Shown here in pieces: positions 6,184 through 14,847 of a DNA stretch of 64,000 bases. This DNA comes from Streptomyces paludis (GTDB taxonomy: Bacteria; Actinomycetota; Actinomycetes; Streptomycetales; Streptomycetaceae). The position numbers and the translations under genes were made by a program. The stretch is from NCBI RefSeq assembly GCF_003344965.1, contig NZ_CP031194.1, forward strand, positions 1,798,001 through 1,862,000, given 5' to 3'. Position 1 is the stretch's first letter; each line of letters opens with the position of its first letter. The notes under the pieces are model-generated. The model was not told where the DNA came from. It saw only the letters and a program-made list of their open reading frames with translations, and did not search any database.

Positions 6184-7809
6184 GTGACGGCGACACACGC
6201 GCACGCGCAGCCGCACGCAGGAGCGAGAGCCACGGCGGAGGGCGCGGCGCGGGCGCGTGCGGTCGCCCATGACCCGGGAGACGCGAACCACGCGGGCGGT
6301 GGCCCCCGTGCGCGCGATGCCACCGGCCCGCGTACGCCGGGCACGCCCGGCCCCGGCACACCCGGCGCCCGTACGCCCGGCACACCCGATGCCCGTACGC
6401 CCGGCACCCGCAGCCTCCGTACGCCCGGTGCCACCGGCACCCGTACGCCCGGCACCCCCACCCGCGGCCCCCGGACGCCCCGCACCCGCCCCCTCGCCGA
6501 CGTCCTCGCGCTCCTGCTCCTCCCCGTCCCCCTCCTCCTCGCCGCCGCCCCCGCCGCCTTCGCCGGCGGTGGCACCCGGCGCTGGTTCGGCGGGCGCGGG
6601 GAGAGTCTGCGGGCCGACGCCCAGGCCGCGAAGGACGCCGCCGCCGCCGCGTTCTACGAGCTGGACACCGCCCAGCGCGATCTGCGGATCTCGATGGAGA
6701 CGATCACGGCGGTGGACAATTCGCCCGCCGCCCGGCGCGCCGCCGAAGGCTTCGCGGCGCTCGGCGAGCGGATCGACGCGGCCAGCCACACCTACATCGA
6801 GGCCGTGGACGCGCACGACCTGGACCGCGACGACCTGGAGCCGTCCACCGCGTCCAAGGCGCGGGACGAGCTGACAAAGGCCAAGGACGAGCTGACCCGC
6901 GTCAAGACCGACCTCGACCGCTTCGGCCAGAGCCTCACCCCGCTGCTCGACAAGGCCGAGACACAGCTCGCGCGGCTCGCCCCCGCCGTCGAGCGGGCGC
7001 GGCAGGCGCTGCTGGCCGCGAGCAACGCGCTCGACGCGGTGCGCGGCTCCGGACTGCGGGCGGACGATCTCGCCGCCCGCCTCGCGGCGCTCGCCCCCGA
7101 GCTGACCAAGCTCAACCAGGGCGCGGGCCGGCACGGCGTGCCGGAGACCATCCAGCGCGCGGAGCAGGTGGTGCACGCCGCCGACGCCGTACGGGCCGAG
7201 GCGGCGCGGCTGCCCGAGCGCGCCCAGGAGATCGACCGGCGGCTGGTGTCGCTGCGTACCCGCGCCCAGGCCCTGACGACCCGCGCCGGCACCGTCGACC
7301 CGGTCCTCAGCGAGCTTCGCCGCCGTTTCGCCGCCGCCTGCTGGCAGGACCTCCAGCACGTTCCCGAGCAGGCGGCGCGGAGCGTCCGGCAGGCGGAGGA
7401 GAAGATCAAGGAGGCCGCCGAGGCGCGCGCGGAGCAGCGCTGGGCGGACGCGACATCGCGGCTCGGCACGGCCCGCGCGCTGCTGAACGGTACGGACGAG
7501 GCGGTGTCGGCCGCCGGCGACCGGCTGCGCCGGCTGAACGCCGTGGCGAAGGATCCCCAGCAGGAGATCGACCGTACGCGCTTCGCGGTCAGGGACGCCC
7601 AGCGGCTGGCCATGACCGGCCGGCACACCCCCGACCCCCGGCACGCCCGCCCGCTGGACGACTCCGTGGCCCGGCTGGACCGGGCGGTGGCCGCGCTGGA
7701 GGGCCGCCACCCCGACTACTGGCAGTTCCTGACCGAGACGGAGGCGGTACGGAACACGGCCGCGCGGGTCGTCTCGGAGATCCGCGAGGAGCGGGGCACG
7801 GGGGCCTGA
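6184..7809 (+). CDS. Membrane-anchored coiled-coil protein with RTPGT repeat tail
   Basis: 541 residues from GTG 6184 (GAGAGG 5 nt upstream). Residues 1-50 are Ala/His/Arg-rich; about 50-103 are repeats of (A)RTPGTP encoded by a tandem CGTACGCCCGGCAC-like DNA repeat; about 104-127 form one hydrophobic segment (LADVLALLLLPVPLLLAAAP); the remaining 400 residues are almost entirely alpha-helical with heptad character (for example ELTKAKDELTRVKTDLDRFG). A single-pass protein with a large coiled-coil domain on one side of the membrane is the likely architecture. I see no catalytic motif. No alternative start codon exists between the repeats and the hydrophobic segment, so the repeat tail appears genuine. 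Streptomyces homologues are hypothetical proteins; function unknown. Confidence 0.7.
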   Translation: MTATHAHAQPHAGARATAEGAARARAVAHDPGDANHAGGGPRARDATGPRTPGTPGPGTPGARTPGTPDARTPGTRSLRTPGATGTRTPGTPTRGPRTPRTRPLADVLALLLLPVPLLLAAAPAAFAGGGTRRWFGGRGESLRADAQAAKDAAAAAFYELDTAQRDLRISMETITAVDNSPAARRAAEGFAALGERIDAASHTYIEAVDAHDLDRDDLEPSTASKARDELTKAKDELTRVKTDLDRFGQSLTPLLDKAETQLARLAPAVERARQALLAASNALDAVRGSGLRADDLAARLAALAPELTKLNQGAGRHGVPETIQRAEQVVHAADAVRAEAARLPERAQEIDRRLVSLRTRAQALTTRAGTVDPVLSELRRRFAAACWQDLQHVPEQAARSVRQAEEKIKEAAEARAEQRWADATSRLGTARALLNGTDEAVSAAGDRLRRLNAVAKDPQQEIDRTRFAVRDAQRLAMTGRHTPDPRHARPLDDSVARLDRAVAALEGRHPDYWQFLTETEAVRNTAARVVSEIREERGTGA

Positions 7810-7956
7810 GCCAACGGGACGGCGCCCGAGCCGCCCGGCGGCTCCCGTCGTACGAGCGCCCCGGCGGCCCGAGCCCCTCTGAGTTGTCCGACGGCCCGGC
7901 CGGGCTGATGCTGGAACGACCACTGGATTTCGGATTCGTCCCAAGGAGGCCCCTCC

Positions 7957-8607
7957 ATGGCCACCCCAGTGACACCTCCGGCAGCCGGACCGCCCGCACG
8001 GCACGACCGGTCCCCCTATCCTCAGTACCACCTGCTGCACCACGAGCCCCGCCAGAGCCCGCGCCGCGCGCGCTGGCACCGGCGGCGGGTGAAGCTCGAC
8101 TCGCAGCTCCCGCTCGACCACCGCCTCAACCAGGTCTACCGCGTCGGCGCCGGGCTGATGGGGCTCTTCCTGATCGTCTTCGGCATCCTCGGACTGGTCG
8201 ACAAGATCGGCTTCTTCGGCACCGGCGGCCAGGAGGTCGCGGGCCTCAACGCGAACGGCACACTGAGTGTGCTGTCGATCTGCGTCGGGCTGATCCTCCT
8301 GGTGGGCATGGTGATCGGCGGCAACACCGCCTCGACGCTGAACATGGTCTTCGGGATCCTCTTCATCGCCAGCGGATTCGTGAATCTGGCGCTGCTGGAC
8401 ACCAGTTACAACTTCCTCGCCTTCCACATCCAGAACGTGCTGTTCAGCTTTGTGGTCGGGGTGCTGCTGATGTTCTTCGGCATGTTCGGCCGGGTCAGCG
8501 CCACCCTCCCGCACAACAACCCGTACTGGCGCGCCCGCCACCCCGAGGACGCCGAGCGCGAGCAACGCGCCCGCGCGGGCAGCCACCGCCAACTGCCCGT
8601 CGGCTGA
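7957..8607 (+). CDS. DUF4383 membrane protein
   Basis: 216 residues: a hydrophilic Pro/His/Arg-rich N-terminus (1-65), then four membrane helices (about 72-92, 108-128, 131-150, 160-182) with the DUF4383 hallmarks RLNQVYRVGAG at entry to helix 1, G.NTAS.LN between helices 2 and 3, and H..N..FSF before helix 4. The family is found widely in actinobacteria as small membrane proteins without known activity. AAGGAGG is 8 nt before ATG 7957, a perfect ribosome site. Confidence 0.85.
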   Translation: MATPVTPPAAGPPARHDRSPYPQYHLLHHEPRQSPRRARWHRRRVKLDSQLPLDHRLNQVYRVGAGLMGLFLIVFGILGLVDKIGFFGTGGQEVAGLNANGTLSVLSICVGLILLVGMVIGGNTASTLNMVFGILFIASGFVNLALLDTSYNFLAFHIQNVLFSFVVGVLLMFFGMFGRVSATLPHNNPYWRARHPEDAEREQRARAGSHRQLPVG

Positions 8608-8656
8608 ACGGAGGCGTGCCCCCGAGACCCGAGACCCGAGGCACTAGCCTGGGCCC

Positions 8657-8890
8657 ATGCCTCGCTACGAATACCGCTGCCGGTCCTGTGGTGACACCTT
8701 CGAACTGACCCGGCCCATGGCCGAGTCCTCGGCCCCCGCCGCGTGCCCCGAGGGGCACGACGACACCATCAAGCTGCTCTCGACCGTCGCGGTCGGCGGC
8801 AGCGCGAAGGGCGCCGGCGCCGCCGGAGCGCCCGCCCCGGCCGCCGGTGGTGGCGGGGGCGGCTGCTGCGGGGGCGGCTGCTGCGGCTGA
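8657..8890 (+). CDS. FmdB-type zinc-ribbon protein with Gly/Cys tail
   Basis: 77 residues. The N-terminus MPRYEYRCRSCGDTFEL is the conserved start of FmdB/regulatory zinc-ribbon proteins (YxYxCxxCG); the second metal pair is represented by CPEGH. The linker is Ala/Gly-rich and the protein ends in a CCGGGCCG cluster, which could be an additional metal site. FmdB was named as a putative regulator of formamidase/formate genes, but the true role is unknown. A -10-like TAGCCT lies 6 nt before ATG 8657, so the mRNA may be leaderless. A hairpin terminator follows directly. Confidence 0.85.
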   Translation: MPRYEYRCRSCGDTFELTRPMAESSAPAACPEGHDDTIKLLSTVAVGGSAKGAGAAGAPAPAAGGGGGGCCGGGCCG

Positions 8891-8895
8891 ACGCG

Positions 8896-8929
8896 GCGGG
8901 TCCGGCCGTACACGTGCAACCGGACCCGC
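8896..8929. terminator. Bidirectional hairpin terminator
   Basis: Perfect 10-bp stem GCGGGTCCGG / CCGGACCCGC between convergent genes: FmdB (+, ends 8890) and the Ter-locus HAD gene (-, ends 8995). Confidence 0.8.
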
Positions 8930-8994
8930 GATACGTACGCGTACGGCGGCAGGCCGACCGGCTGACCGCCCGGCCCGCGCCCGGGCCGACCAGG

Positions 8995-9888
8995 TCAGAC
9001 CGCCGTACGCACGTCCCCCGCGCCCATCCGGTCCTCCGCGACCGTGACCATGCGCCGCAGGATCTCCTCCCCCGCCGCCACCCCCCTCTCCGCCAGCGCC
9101 GTCACCCCCGGGGCGTTCCAGTCGCCGTCCGCCAGTTCGCCGTGGCCGGGCCGCCAGCCCCGGTCGGCCGCCAGCAGCAGATCGGCGTCCAGCAGCGAGT
9201 CACCGGCGGCGAGTGTCAGCTGCGCGCCGGTCCGGCGGGCCACCTCGCGCATCGCCGCGCTCTTGGTGAGCGGGCGCGGTACGGCGTAGATCTTGCGGCC
9301 CTGGAGCGAGACCGTCCAGCCCCGCTCGCCCGCCCACTCCGTCAGCTCCGCCACCCAGCCCCCGGGCAGCCGCTCGCGGTCGACGACGAGATACGCGAAG
9401 AGATCCTCGGCGGTCCGCTCCTTGAGCAGCCACGCGGGGTCGGCGGTGGCCAGCAGCCGCGCCCTGACCTCGGCCAGCGGCGCGCACCCGGCCGCCAGCC
9501 GCTCCGCCACGGCCGCCCGCCACACCGGGTCGGACACCCCGTCGACCAGCAGGTGCCCGCCGTTGGCGCAGATCGCGAACTCCGGCGCCGGGCCGGGCAG
9601 CCGGACCCGTCCGTACTGCTCGCGGGTCCGGGTCGTCGCCGGTACGAAGACGGCGGCGCGGGCCAGCCGCGCGAGCAGCTCCGCCGCCGTCTCCGTCACA
9701 TACGACAGGGGCCGGTGCTCGTACACCTCGACGCAGAGCAGCCGGGGCGCCGCCGCGTCCGGCCCGGTGAGCCCGAGCGAGGCGGCCGAGTAGATGAGCG
9801 TACGGTCGAGATCGCTGGCGACCAGGACCGGAGCGGCAGCGGTCTCGGCAGCGGCGGTACCGCCCGTACCGGTAACGGCAGTGGTCAT
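8995..9888 (-). CDS. HAD-family phosphatase of the Ter biosynthetic module
   Basis: 297 residues. After an Ala/Thr-rich lead, motif I SDLDRT (Asp26, Asp28) opens a Cof-type (type IIB cap) HAD fold; ATTRTREQ is motif II, the Lys of LTKSAAM is motif III, and AAGDSLLDADLL is motif IV. In Ter gene neighbourhoods a HAD of this kind regularly follows the StiP/phosphoribosyltransferase genes, and comparative genomics has proposed that the set makes a nucleotide-like metabolite. The ATG overlaps the end of the upstream gene by 4 nt (9885-9888), so the two are translationally coupled in one operon with the aldolase gene. Confidence 0.8.
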   Translation of the reverse strand: MTTAVTGTGGTAAAETAAAPVLVASDLDRTLIYSAASLGLTGPDAAAPRLLCVEVYEHRPLSYVTETAAELLARLARAAVFVPATTRTREQYGRVRLPGPAPEFAICANGGHLLVDGVSDPVWRAAVAERLAAGCAPLAEVRARLLATADPAWLLKERTAEDLFAYLVVDRERLPGGWVAELTEWAGERGWTVSLQGRKIYAVPRPLTKSAAMREVARRTGAQLTLAAGDSLLDADLLLAADRGWRPGHGELADGDWNAPGVTALAERGVAAGEEILRRMVTVAEDRMGAGDVRTAV

Positions 9889-12530
9889 GAGGTGGCCACC
9901 GCCGTGCCGTCCGCGCCCGTCGCGCCGCGCGTGAACCGGGGGTGGATCAGCCCGACGCAGGTGTACGGGAGGCCGTCGGCCTCCTCCACCGGTACGCCGC
10001 GCTGCTCGGCCAGCAGCCGGACATGGTCGAGGTCGGCGCCCGCGCCGCGCCGCGCGAGGATCTTCCAGGGGACCCGGCGCAGCAGCACGCGCGTGGTCTC
10101 GCCGACGCCCGGCTTGACGAGGTTCACGTCGTGGATGCCGTACTCCTCGCTGATCCGCTCGACGGCCGCCCAGCCCTCCCAGGTGGGGGCGCGGTCCGCC
10201 GCGAGCAGCTCCTTGACCTCGATGTCCACGGCGTCCGCGACCTCGTCGAAACGGGCCTCGACGGTCTCCAGGAAGCGCCCGGAGACATCGGCGCCGGCCA
10301 GCTCGCGGTAGTACTTCGCGCCGTGGAAGTCGTCCGGGCCGACCAGGTCGGCGCGGAGCACCGTACGGGAGATCAGCCCGGAGACCGTCGAGTTGAGGCA
10401 GGCGGACGGGACGAGGAAGTCCTCCCGCGTGCCGTACGTCCGTACGCAGCCGCCCGGGTCGGCGAGGACGGCGATCTCCGGGTTGAACCCGTCGAACTCG
10501 CGCAGCGCCTCGGCCAGTTCGCGGGTGATGGCGCCCTTGCCGGTCCAGCCGTCGACGAAGACGACATCGGCGGGGTCGTGGTGGGCCGCGAGCCAGCGCA
10601 GCGCGTTGGCGTCGATGCCCCGGCCGCGCACGATGGAGACGGCGTAGTGCGGCAGATCGAGGCCGTGCCGCCGCTGGGCCCAGTGGCGCATCAGGACGCC
10701 GACGGGCGTACCGGCGCGGGCGAGCGACACGAGGACGGGGCGCGGCGACCGCTCGGCGAGGACCGTCTCCGTGACGGTGCCGACGGCGCGGGCGACCCGG
10801 GCCGCCGAGGTGTCCAGGGCGGCGGTGAAGAGGCGCTGGTACCGCTCGCTGGGCTGGTACTCGACGGGGAGCGACTCGGCGTAGTGCGCGCCGCCGTTCT
10901 GTATGGCCTCCTCACGCTCCTCGGTGGGGGCCTCCAGCCGCACGTCGGAGAGGTCCTGGAGGAGCCAGCCGACGTCGTCGGGCGCGTAGGAGGAGAAGGC
11001 GGGGCCGCGGAGGGGTTCGGGCAGCATGGGGGGTTCTTCCTGCCGTTCGGGATGCGCGTGTGCGGGGAGTACGGGCACGGGGAGTACGGGCGCGAGGGGT
11101 ACGGGCGCGGGCGGTACGTACGACGGGATCGCGGCCAGCACCACGCGCGGGACATGCGCCGCCAGCCGCGCCAGCAGGCCGCCGGGGGCGTGGAGTTCGG
11201 GGGTGTCGCCGAGGGAGTCGACGACCGCGACGACGGCGTCGAAGCCGCCGCCCGCCACGTTGTACGCGTACCGGTCGCCGCTCCGGTCCTCCTCGGCGAG
11301 GGTGGCGGTGTCGTGCGCGGGGAAGACGAGCCGGGTGCGGATCGCGTAACCGGGGTCGTCCACGGCGAGGACGGGCGACCGGGTCGTGGTCGAGAACCGC
11401 ACCTCGACGGCTCCGTCGTCGCTCCCGCCCGCCCGCCGCTCCAGGGCCTCGGCCAGCCGCAGCGGCGCGTACATCAGCTCCTCGAAGCCCAGCACGAGCA
11501 CCCGCCGCACGCCCTCGCCCAGTACGGCGGCGACGGCGTCCGCCATCGCGGGCAGCGCGGCCTCCAGCCGCGCCCGGTGAGCGGGCGTGAAGCCGTGCCG
11601 CCCGCCATCGGGAACCCCTTCCGGCCAGCCGAGCACGGCCCGGGACACGGGACCGTACGGAACGGACGCGGCAGCCGGAGCCGGTACGGAGGCCGCCGCA
11701 GCAGCCGGCACAGAGGCCGCGGCCCGCGCCTCGTACTCCGCCACCAGCGCCTGGCCCTTCGCCAGGACGCCGTCCGGCAGCCGTACGGTCCCGGAGGCCA
11801 GCGTGACCAGATCGACCCGTGCCCCGATCTCCCGGGCGAACTCCGCGAGCCGCCCCTGATCGGCCGCCGAGCGCATGTCGACCAGGGCGACGATCACGTA
11901 CCACGCGCGCGGATAGCGCTCGTGCAGCGCGCGAACCGTGTTGAGCACGGTGTTGCCCGTGGAGAACTCGTCGTCGACGAGGACCAGCGGACCGTCCGTG
12001 GCGAGCAGTCCGGGGTCCGACGGCAGCAGCAGATGCGAGGTGGCGTGCGAGTGCGACTCCTCGAAGCCGCCCGCCCGCGCGACTCCCGGCACCGGCCGGC
12101 GCGTGGAGTGCAGATAGGGGGCGTGGCGGATTCCGTCCGCGACCGCGTGGCCGAGACCCGTCGCGGTCTCCGCGTAGCCGAGGACCACCGCGCGTGCCAC
12201 CTCGGCGCCCAGCAGCCGCCGTACGCGCTCACCGAGGCCGAGCCCGGTGCCGTATACGACCTCGGGACGCTGGGGCACATGTTTGCCCAGCACATTCGAG
12301 ACAAGCAGATGCGCGCGCTTGGGGTTACGGCGCAACGCCAGCCCCAGCAGGTCCCGCAAATCCCGCAGATCCCGCGGCTCGTCCGTAACAGTACCCCCGC
12401 CGCCCCCATCAGCCTCGGCGCTCCCGGCACTCCCGGCCAGTTCCACCCCCAGCCGGTCGGCGACCCACGTCCCCGACCACACCGGCCCGGCTTCCTGACC
12501 GGCTTCCCGTCCCTCTTCCCGCCCGGTCAC
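9885..12530 (-). CDS. Fused phosphoribosyltransferase-TRSP / StiP-PELOTA protein (Ter module)
   Basis: 881 residues in one frame. Residues about 55-290 form a phosphoribosyltransferase with PRPP loop LVLVDDEFSTGNT (about 181-193). A TRSP-type region follows (about 325-465: VRRVLVLGFEELMYAPLRLA, ...SLGDTPELH). After a Pro/Val-rich linker, residues from about Met502 match cysteine protease StiP/PRTase_1 (FSSYAPDDVGWLLQDLSD, VSLARAGTPVGVL, VFVDGWTGKGAI), ending in a PELOTA-like RNA-binding segment. These are often two genes. ATG 11027 (Met502) has AGGAAG about 6 nt upstream, so a separate StiP product could also be made by internal initiation. Start GTG 12530 overlaps the aldolase stop (GTGA); upstream codons lie inside the aldolase gene. 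Confidence 0.8.
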   Translation of the reverse strand: MTGREEGREAGQEAGPVWSGTWVADRLGVELAGSAGSAEADGGGGGTVTDEPRDLRDLRDLLGLALRRNPKRAHLLVSNVLGKHVPQRPEVVYGTGLGLGERVRRLLGAEVARAVVLGYAETATGLGHAVADGIRHAPYLHSTRRPVPGVARAGGFEESHSHATSHLLLPSDPGLLATDGPLVLVDDEFSTGNTVLNTVRALHERYPRAWYVIVALVDMRSAADQGRLAEFAREIGARVDLVTLASGTVRLPDGVLAKGQALVAEYEARAAASVPAAAAASVPAPAAASVPYGPVSRAVLGWPEGVPDGGRHGFTPAHRARLEAALPAMADAVAAVLGEGVRRVLVLGFEELMYAPLRLAEALERRAGGSDDGAVEVRFSTTTRSPVLAVDDPGYAIRTRLVFPAHDTATLAEEDRSGDRYAYNVAGGGFDAVVAVVDSLGDTPELHAPGGLLARLAAHVPRVVLAAIPSYVPPAPVPLAPVLPVPVLPAHAHPERQEEPPMLPEPLRGPAFSSYAPDDVGWLLQDLSDVRLEAPTEEREEAIQNGGAHYAESLPVEYQPSERYQRLFTAALDTSAARVARAVGTVTETVLAERSPRPVLVSLARAGTPVGVLMRHWAQRRHGLDLPHYAVSIVRGRGIDANALRWLAAHHDPADVVFVDGWTGKGAITRELAEALREFDGFNPEIAVLADPGGCVRTYGTREDFLVPSACLNSTVSGLISRTVLRADLVGPDDFHGAKYYRELAGADVSGRFLETVEARFDEVADAVDIEVKELLAADRAPTWEGWAAVERISEEYGIHDVNLVKPGVGETTRVLLRRVPWKILARRGAGADLDHVRLLAEQRGVPVEEADGLPYTCVGLIHPRFTRGATGADGTAVATS

Positions 12531-13723
12531 GCGGCGAGTCCCGCGGCGAGCAGCTCCACGAAGCCGATGTCCTCGCGCGCGACGCCGAAGACCTCGGCCC
12601 GCCGCAGGGTCCGCTCCGCCCACGCGCGGTGCGGCTTCACCTCGTTCATCTTGTTCGTGTACGCCGAGCGCAGCACTCCGCCGCCGTCCCGTTCGGGCCG
12701 CAGGATGTCCCGGGCGTCGCTGAACTCCTCGTGGCTGACCACCGACAGCGCGTGGACGGGCGGCACATGGGAGGGGTGGATACAGGTCTTGCCGAGAAGG
12801 CCGTTGGCCCGGTCGAGCGCGATCTCGCGGAGCAGTCCGTCGAGGTCGTGCTCGATCAGGGTCGCGCGCAGCTCCTCGGCGCGGCCCTCCAGGAAGGGGC
12901 TGCGGCGCAGCTGGGGCTTGAACATGCGTTCCTGGAGGCGGAAGTACTCCCAGACCGGGCCGGTGATCGTGAAACCGGAGCCGTCGGCGCGTCCCAGTAC
13001 GTTCACCACGTCCGCGATGACCCCGGCCACGATCCGTACGTCGTACGCCGTCATGTCGGGCGAGCGGCGCAGGCCGTACGCCGAGCAGAAGTCGGTGACG
13101 CCGAGGCGCAGCGCGAGCACCCGGTCGCGGTGTTTGTCGACGGCGCCGGCGATGCCCGCGAGCGTCTCGGTCCTGGTCTCCAGGTGCAGCAGCTCGGGGG
13201 ATTCGAGCACCGGCATCGCGTACAGCGTGCGTCCGCAGGCGCGTTCGGCGTCGGCGAGGGCCTCCAGGAAGGGGATACCGCGTACCTCGGTGAATTTGGG
13301 CAGTACGAATCCGGACAGCAGCCGGACCGTCGGGCCGAGCCGGTGCACCAGGTCGGTGATCTGCTCGGGCTCGCGGACGCGGATGAAGAGCAGCGGGGTC
13401 CCGGAGACGCCGTCGGCACCGCCCTCAGTCCCGCTCCCGACGCGTTCCGCGAGGTCGGCGAATTGCCGGACGAGGTTCTCCTCGGCGGCCTCGACCTCGG
13501 AGTCGTGGATGGAGTCCTCCAGGCAGAGCACCATGGACACGACGCCCCCGCCGACCTGCTTCACCACGTCGTCCGCCAGCCGGGGCCGGGTCGCGGGGCT
13601 GTAGAGGGTCGCGCCGAGCGCGACGGAGAGCAGCGCTGAGGGAGAGTCGGCCGTGAACTCGCCGGGCTCCTGGTGGAACAGGCCCTTTCGGGCAGCGGGC
13701 GGGATATGCCCGAAGTGACGCAT
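12527..13723 (-). CDS. HpcH/HpaI aldolase / citrate lyase beta-like protein (Ter module)
   Basis: 398 residues with the TIM-barrel signatures of the citrate-lyase beta/HpcH family: [17 protein letters not shown] (metal-binding Glu/Asp after the strand), [10 protein letters not shown] (Arg), GFVLPKF and PVLESPE for the other metal-side loops. Family members cleave or form C-C bonds of 2-oxo or acyl-CoA acids; in Ter loci the partner substrate is unknown. It is the first gene of a three-gene operon (aldolase, PRTase/StiP fusion, HAD) with overlaps at both junctions. ATG 13723 begins the protein MRHFGHIP; a good -35 TTGACA lies upstream. Confidence 0.8.
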   Translation of the reverse strand: MRHFGHIPPAARKGLFHQEPGEFTADSPSALLSVALGATLYSPATRPRLADDVVKQVGGGVVSMVLCLEDSIHDSEVEAAEENLVRQFADLAERVGSGTEGGADGVSGTPLLFIRVREPEQITDLVHRLGPTVRLLSGFVLPKFTEVRGIPFLEALADAERACGRTLYAMPVLESPELLHLETRTETLAGIAGAVDKHRDRVLALRLGVTDFCSAYGLRRSPDMTAYDVRIVAGVIADVVNVLGRADGSGFTITGPVWEYFRLQERMFKPQLRRSPFLEGRAEELRATLIEHDLDGLLREIALDRANGLLGKTCIHPSHVPPVHALSVVSHEEFSDARDILRPERDGGGVLRSAYTNKMNEVKPHRAWAERTLRRAEVFGVAREDIGFVELLAAGLAA

Positions 13724-13770
13724 GGTGAATCCCCTGTACTGCCGTTATGGCCCGTTCGGGCAGGTGGCCG

Positions 13771-13797
13771 GTAATAGTACGTACGGGCAAGTGTCAA
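13771..13797 (-). promoter_or_regulatory. Probable promoter of the aldolase-PRTase/StiP-HAD operon
   Basis: On the minus strand a consensus -35 TTGACA (13797-13792) is followed 15-17 nt later by TATTAC/TTACCG (about 13776-13770). It lies about 50 nt before ATG 13723 in the divergent spacer shared with the TerD gene. Nearby CCCGTTCGGG palindrome (about 13751-13760) may be an operator. Confidence 0.45.
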
Positions 13798-13952
13798 GAG
13801 TTCCCCAGGTGGATGAATTCCTGGTAACTCGTCCACATCACGCCGCGCCATGGGTGCGGAATACGCGCTACCGGTCCGCGCCACCGGCCGCTCCCAGCCC
13901 TCGCCGGGCCCCACGTTGTCCGCGCGGGGCCCGGGAAGGCAGGATGTCGGGT

Positions 13953-14831
13953 ATGACGCACGCGATGCTCAAGGGCTCGAACGTCCCCCTCGACGCCATG
14001 GCGGTACGCGCCGTACTGCACTGGTCCCCCGGGCCGGGGGTGCCCGACGTGGACGCGTCCGCCCTGCTGCTCGGGCCCGGCGGCCGGGTGCGCTCCGACG
14101 AGGACTTCATCTTCTACAACCAGCCGCGCCATCCCTCCGGGCTGGTGCGCCGGCTGCCGAAGAAGCAGGCCGGCGAGGCGCTGACGGACAGCGTCGAGGC
14201 CGATCTCGTCGGGCTCGACCCCTCGGTCGAGCAGGTGGTGCTGGCGGCGTCCTCGGACGGCGCGAGCTTCCAGCACGTGGAGGACCTGCGGATCCTGCTG
14301 TACGACGCGGGCTCGCCCGACGGCGAGCCGCTGGCCGTCTTCGACGTACGGCCGGAGACCGGCGAGGAGACCGCGATCATCTGCGGCGAGCTGTACCGGC
14401 GCGGGGACGGCTGGAAGTTCCGGGCCGTCGGGCAGGGCTATCCGACCGGGCTGGTCGGGCTGGCCACCGCGTTCGGTATCTCGGTCGACGACTCGGAGGA
14501 GGACCCGGACGCCGAGGCGGAGCCGGGCGCCGACCCGTCGGCCGACGCCTCTCCGGCCCCGGCCCCCGGTGCCTTCGCCGGCGCGCCGTCGGACGACGAG
14601 GAGACCGCGCTGATCCCGACGATCCCGCCGCCGCCCGCACCGCCGGCCGGGGCCCCCGCGTACGGCTATCCGCAGCCCCCGCTGCCCGCCGCGCCGCCTC
14701 CGTACGGCTATCCGCAGCCGGTGTCGGCGCCCCGGCCCGCGTACGGCTATCCGCAGCCGGCCGCTGCCGCCGCCCCCGCGCCCGACCCCGGCTTCCGACT
14801 GCCCCCGATGGGCCCGCAGTTCGTACGGTAG
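13953..14831 (+). CDS. TerD-family protein with Pro/Tyr-rich C-terminal tail
   Basis: 292 residues. The TerD domain (about 1-175) shows the usual elements: [33 protein letters not shown] (acidic calcium-binding DxDAS-like motif, here VDVDASALL), and the closing [26 protein letters not shown]. The rest is acidic then Pro-rich, with three copies of (A/P)YGYPQP, a flexible surface that could recruit partners or assemble. TerD proteins are calcium-binding stress proteins linked to tellurite, phage and colicin tolerance. ATG 13953 gives the family N-terminus [11 protein letters not shown] 13944 (MSGMTHAM) with GGAAGG upstream is equally possible. Divergent from the aldolase operon. Confidence 0.85.
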   Translation: MTHAMLKGSNVPLDAMAVRAVLHWSPGPGVPDVDASALLLGPGGRVRSDEDFIFYNQPRHPSGLVRRLPKKQAGEALTDSVEADLVGLDPSVEQVVLAASSDGASFQHVEDLRILLYDAGSPDGEPLAVFDVRPETGEETAIICGELYRRGDGWKFRAVGQGYPTGLVGLATAFGISVDDSEEDPDAEAEPGADPSADASPAPAPGAFAGAPSDDEETALIPTIPPPPAPPAGAPAYGYPQPPLPAAPPPYGYPQPVSAPRPAYGYPQPAAAAAPAPDPGFRLPPMGPQFVR

Positions 14832-14847
14832 GAGCCCAGCCCCCCGC

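Noticed and set aside
9942..13604. Very long open frame (over 1200 codons) on the plus strand
   Set aside because: It is antisense to the PRTase/StiP and aldolase genes, which have clear motifs. Long antisense frames are normal at this G+C.
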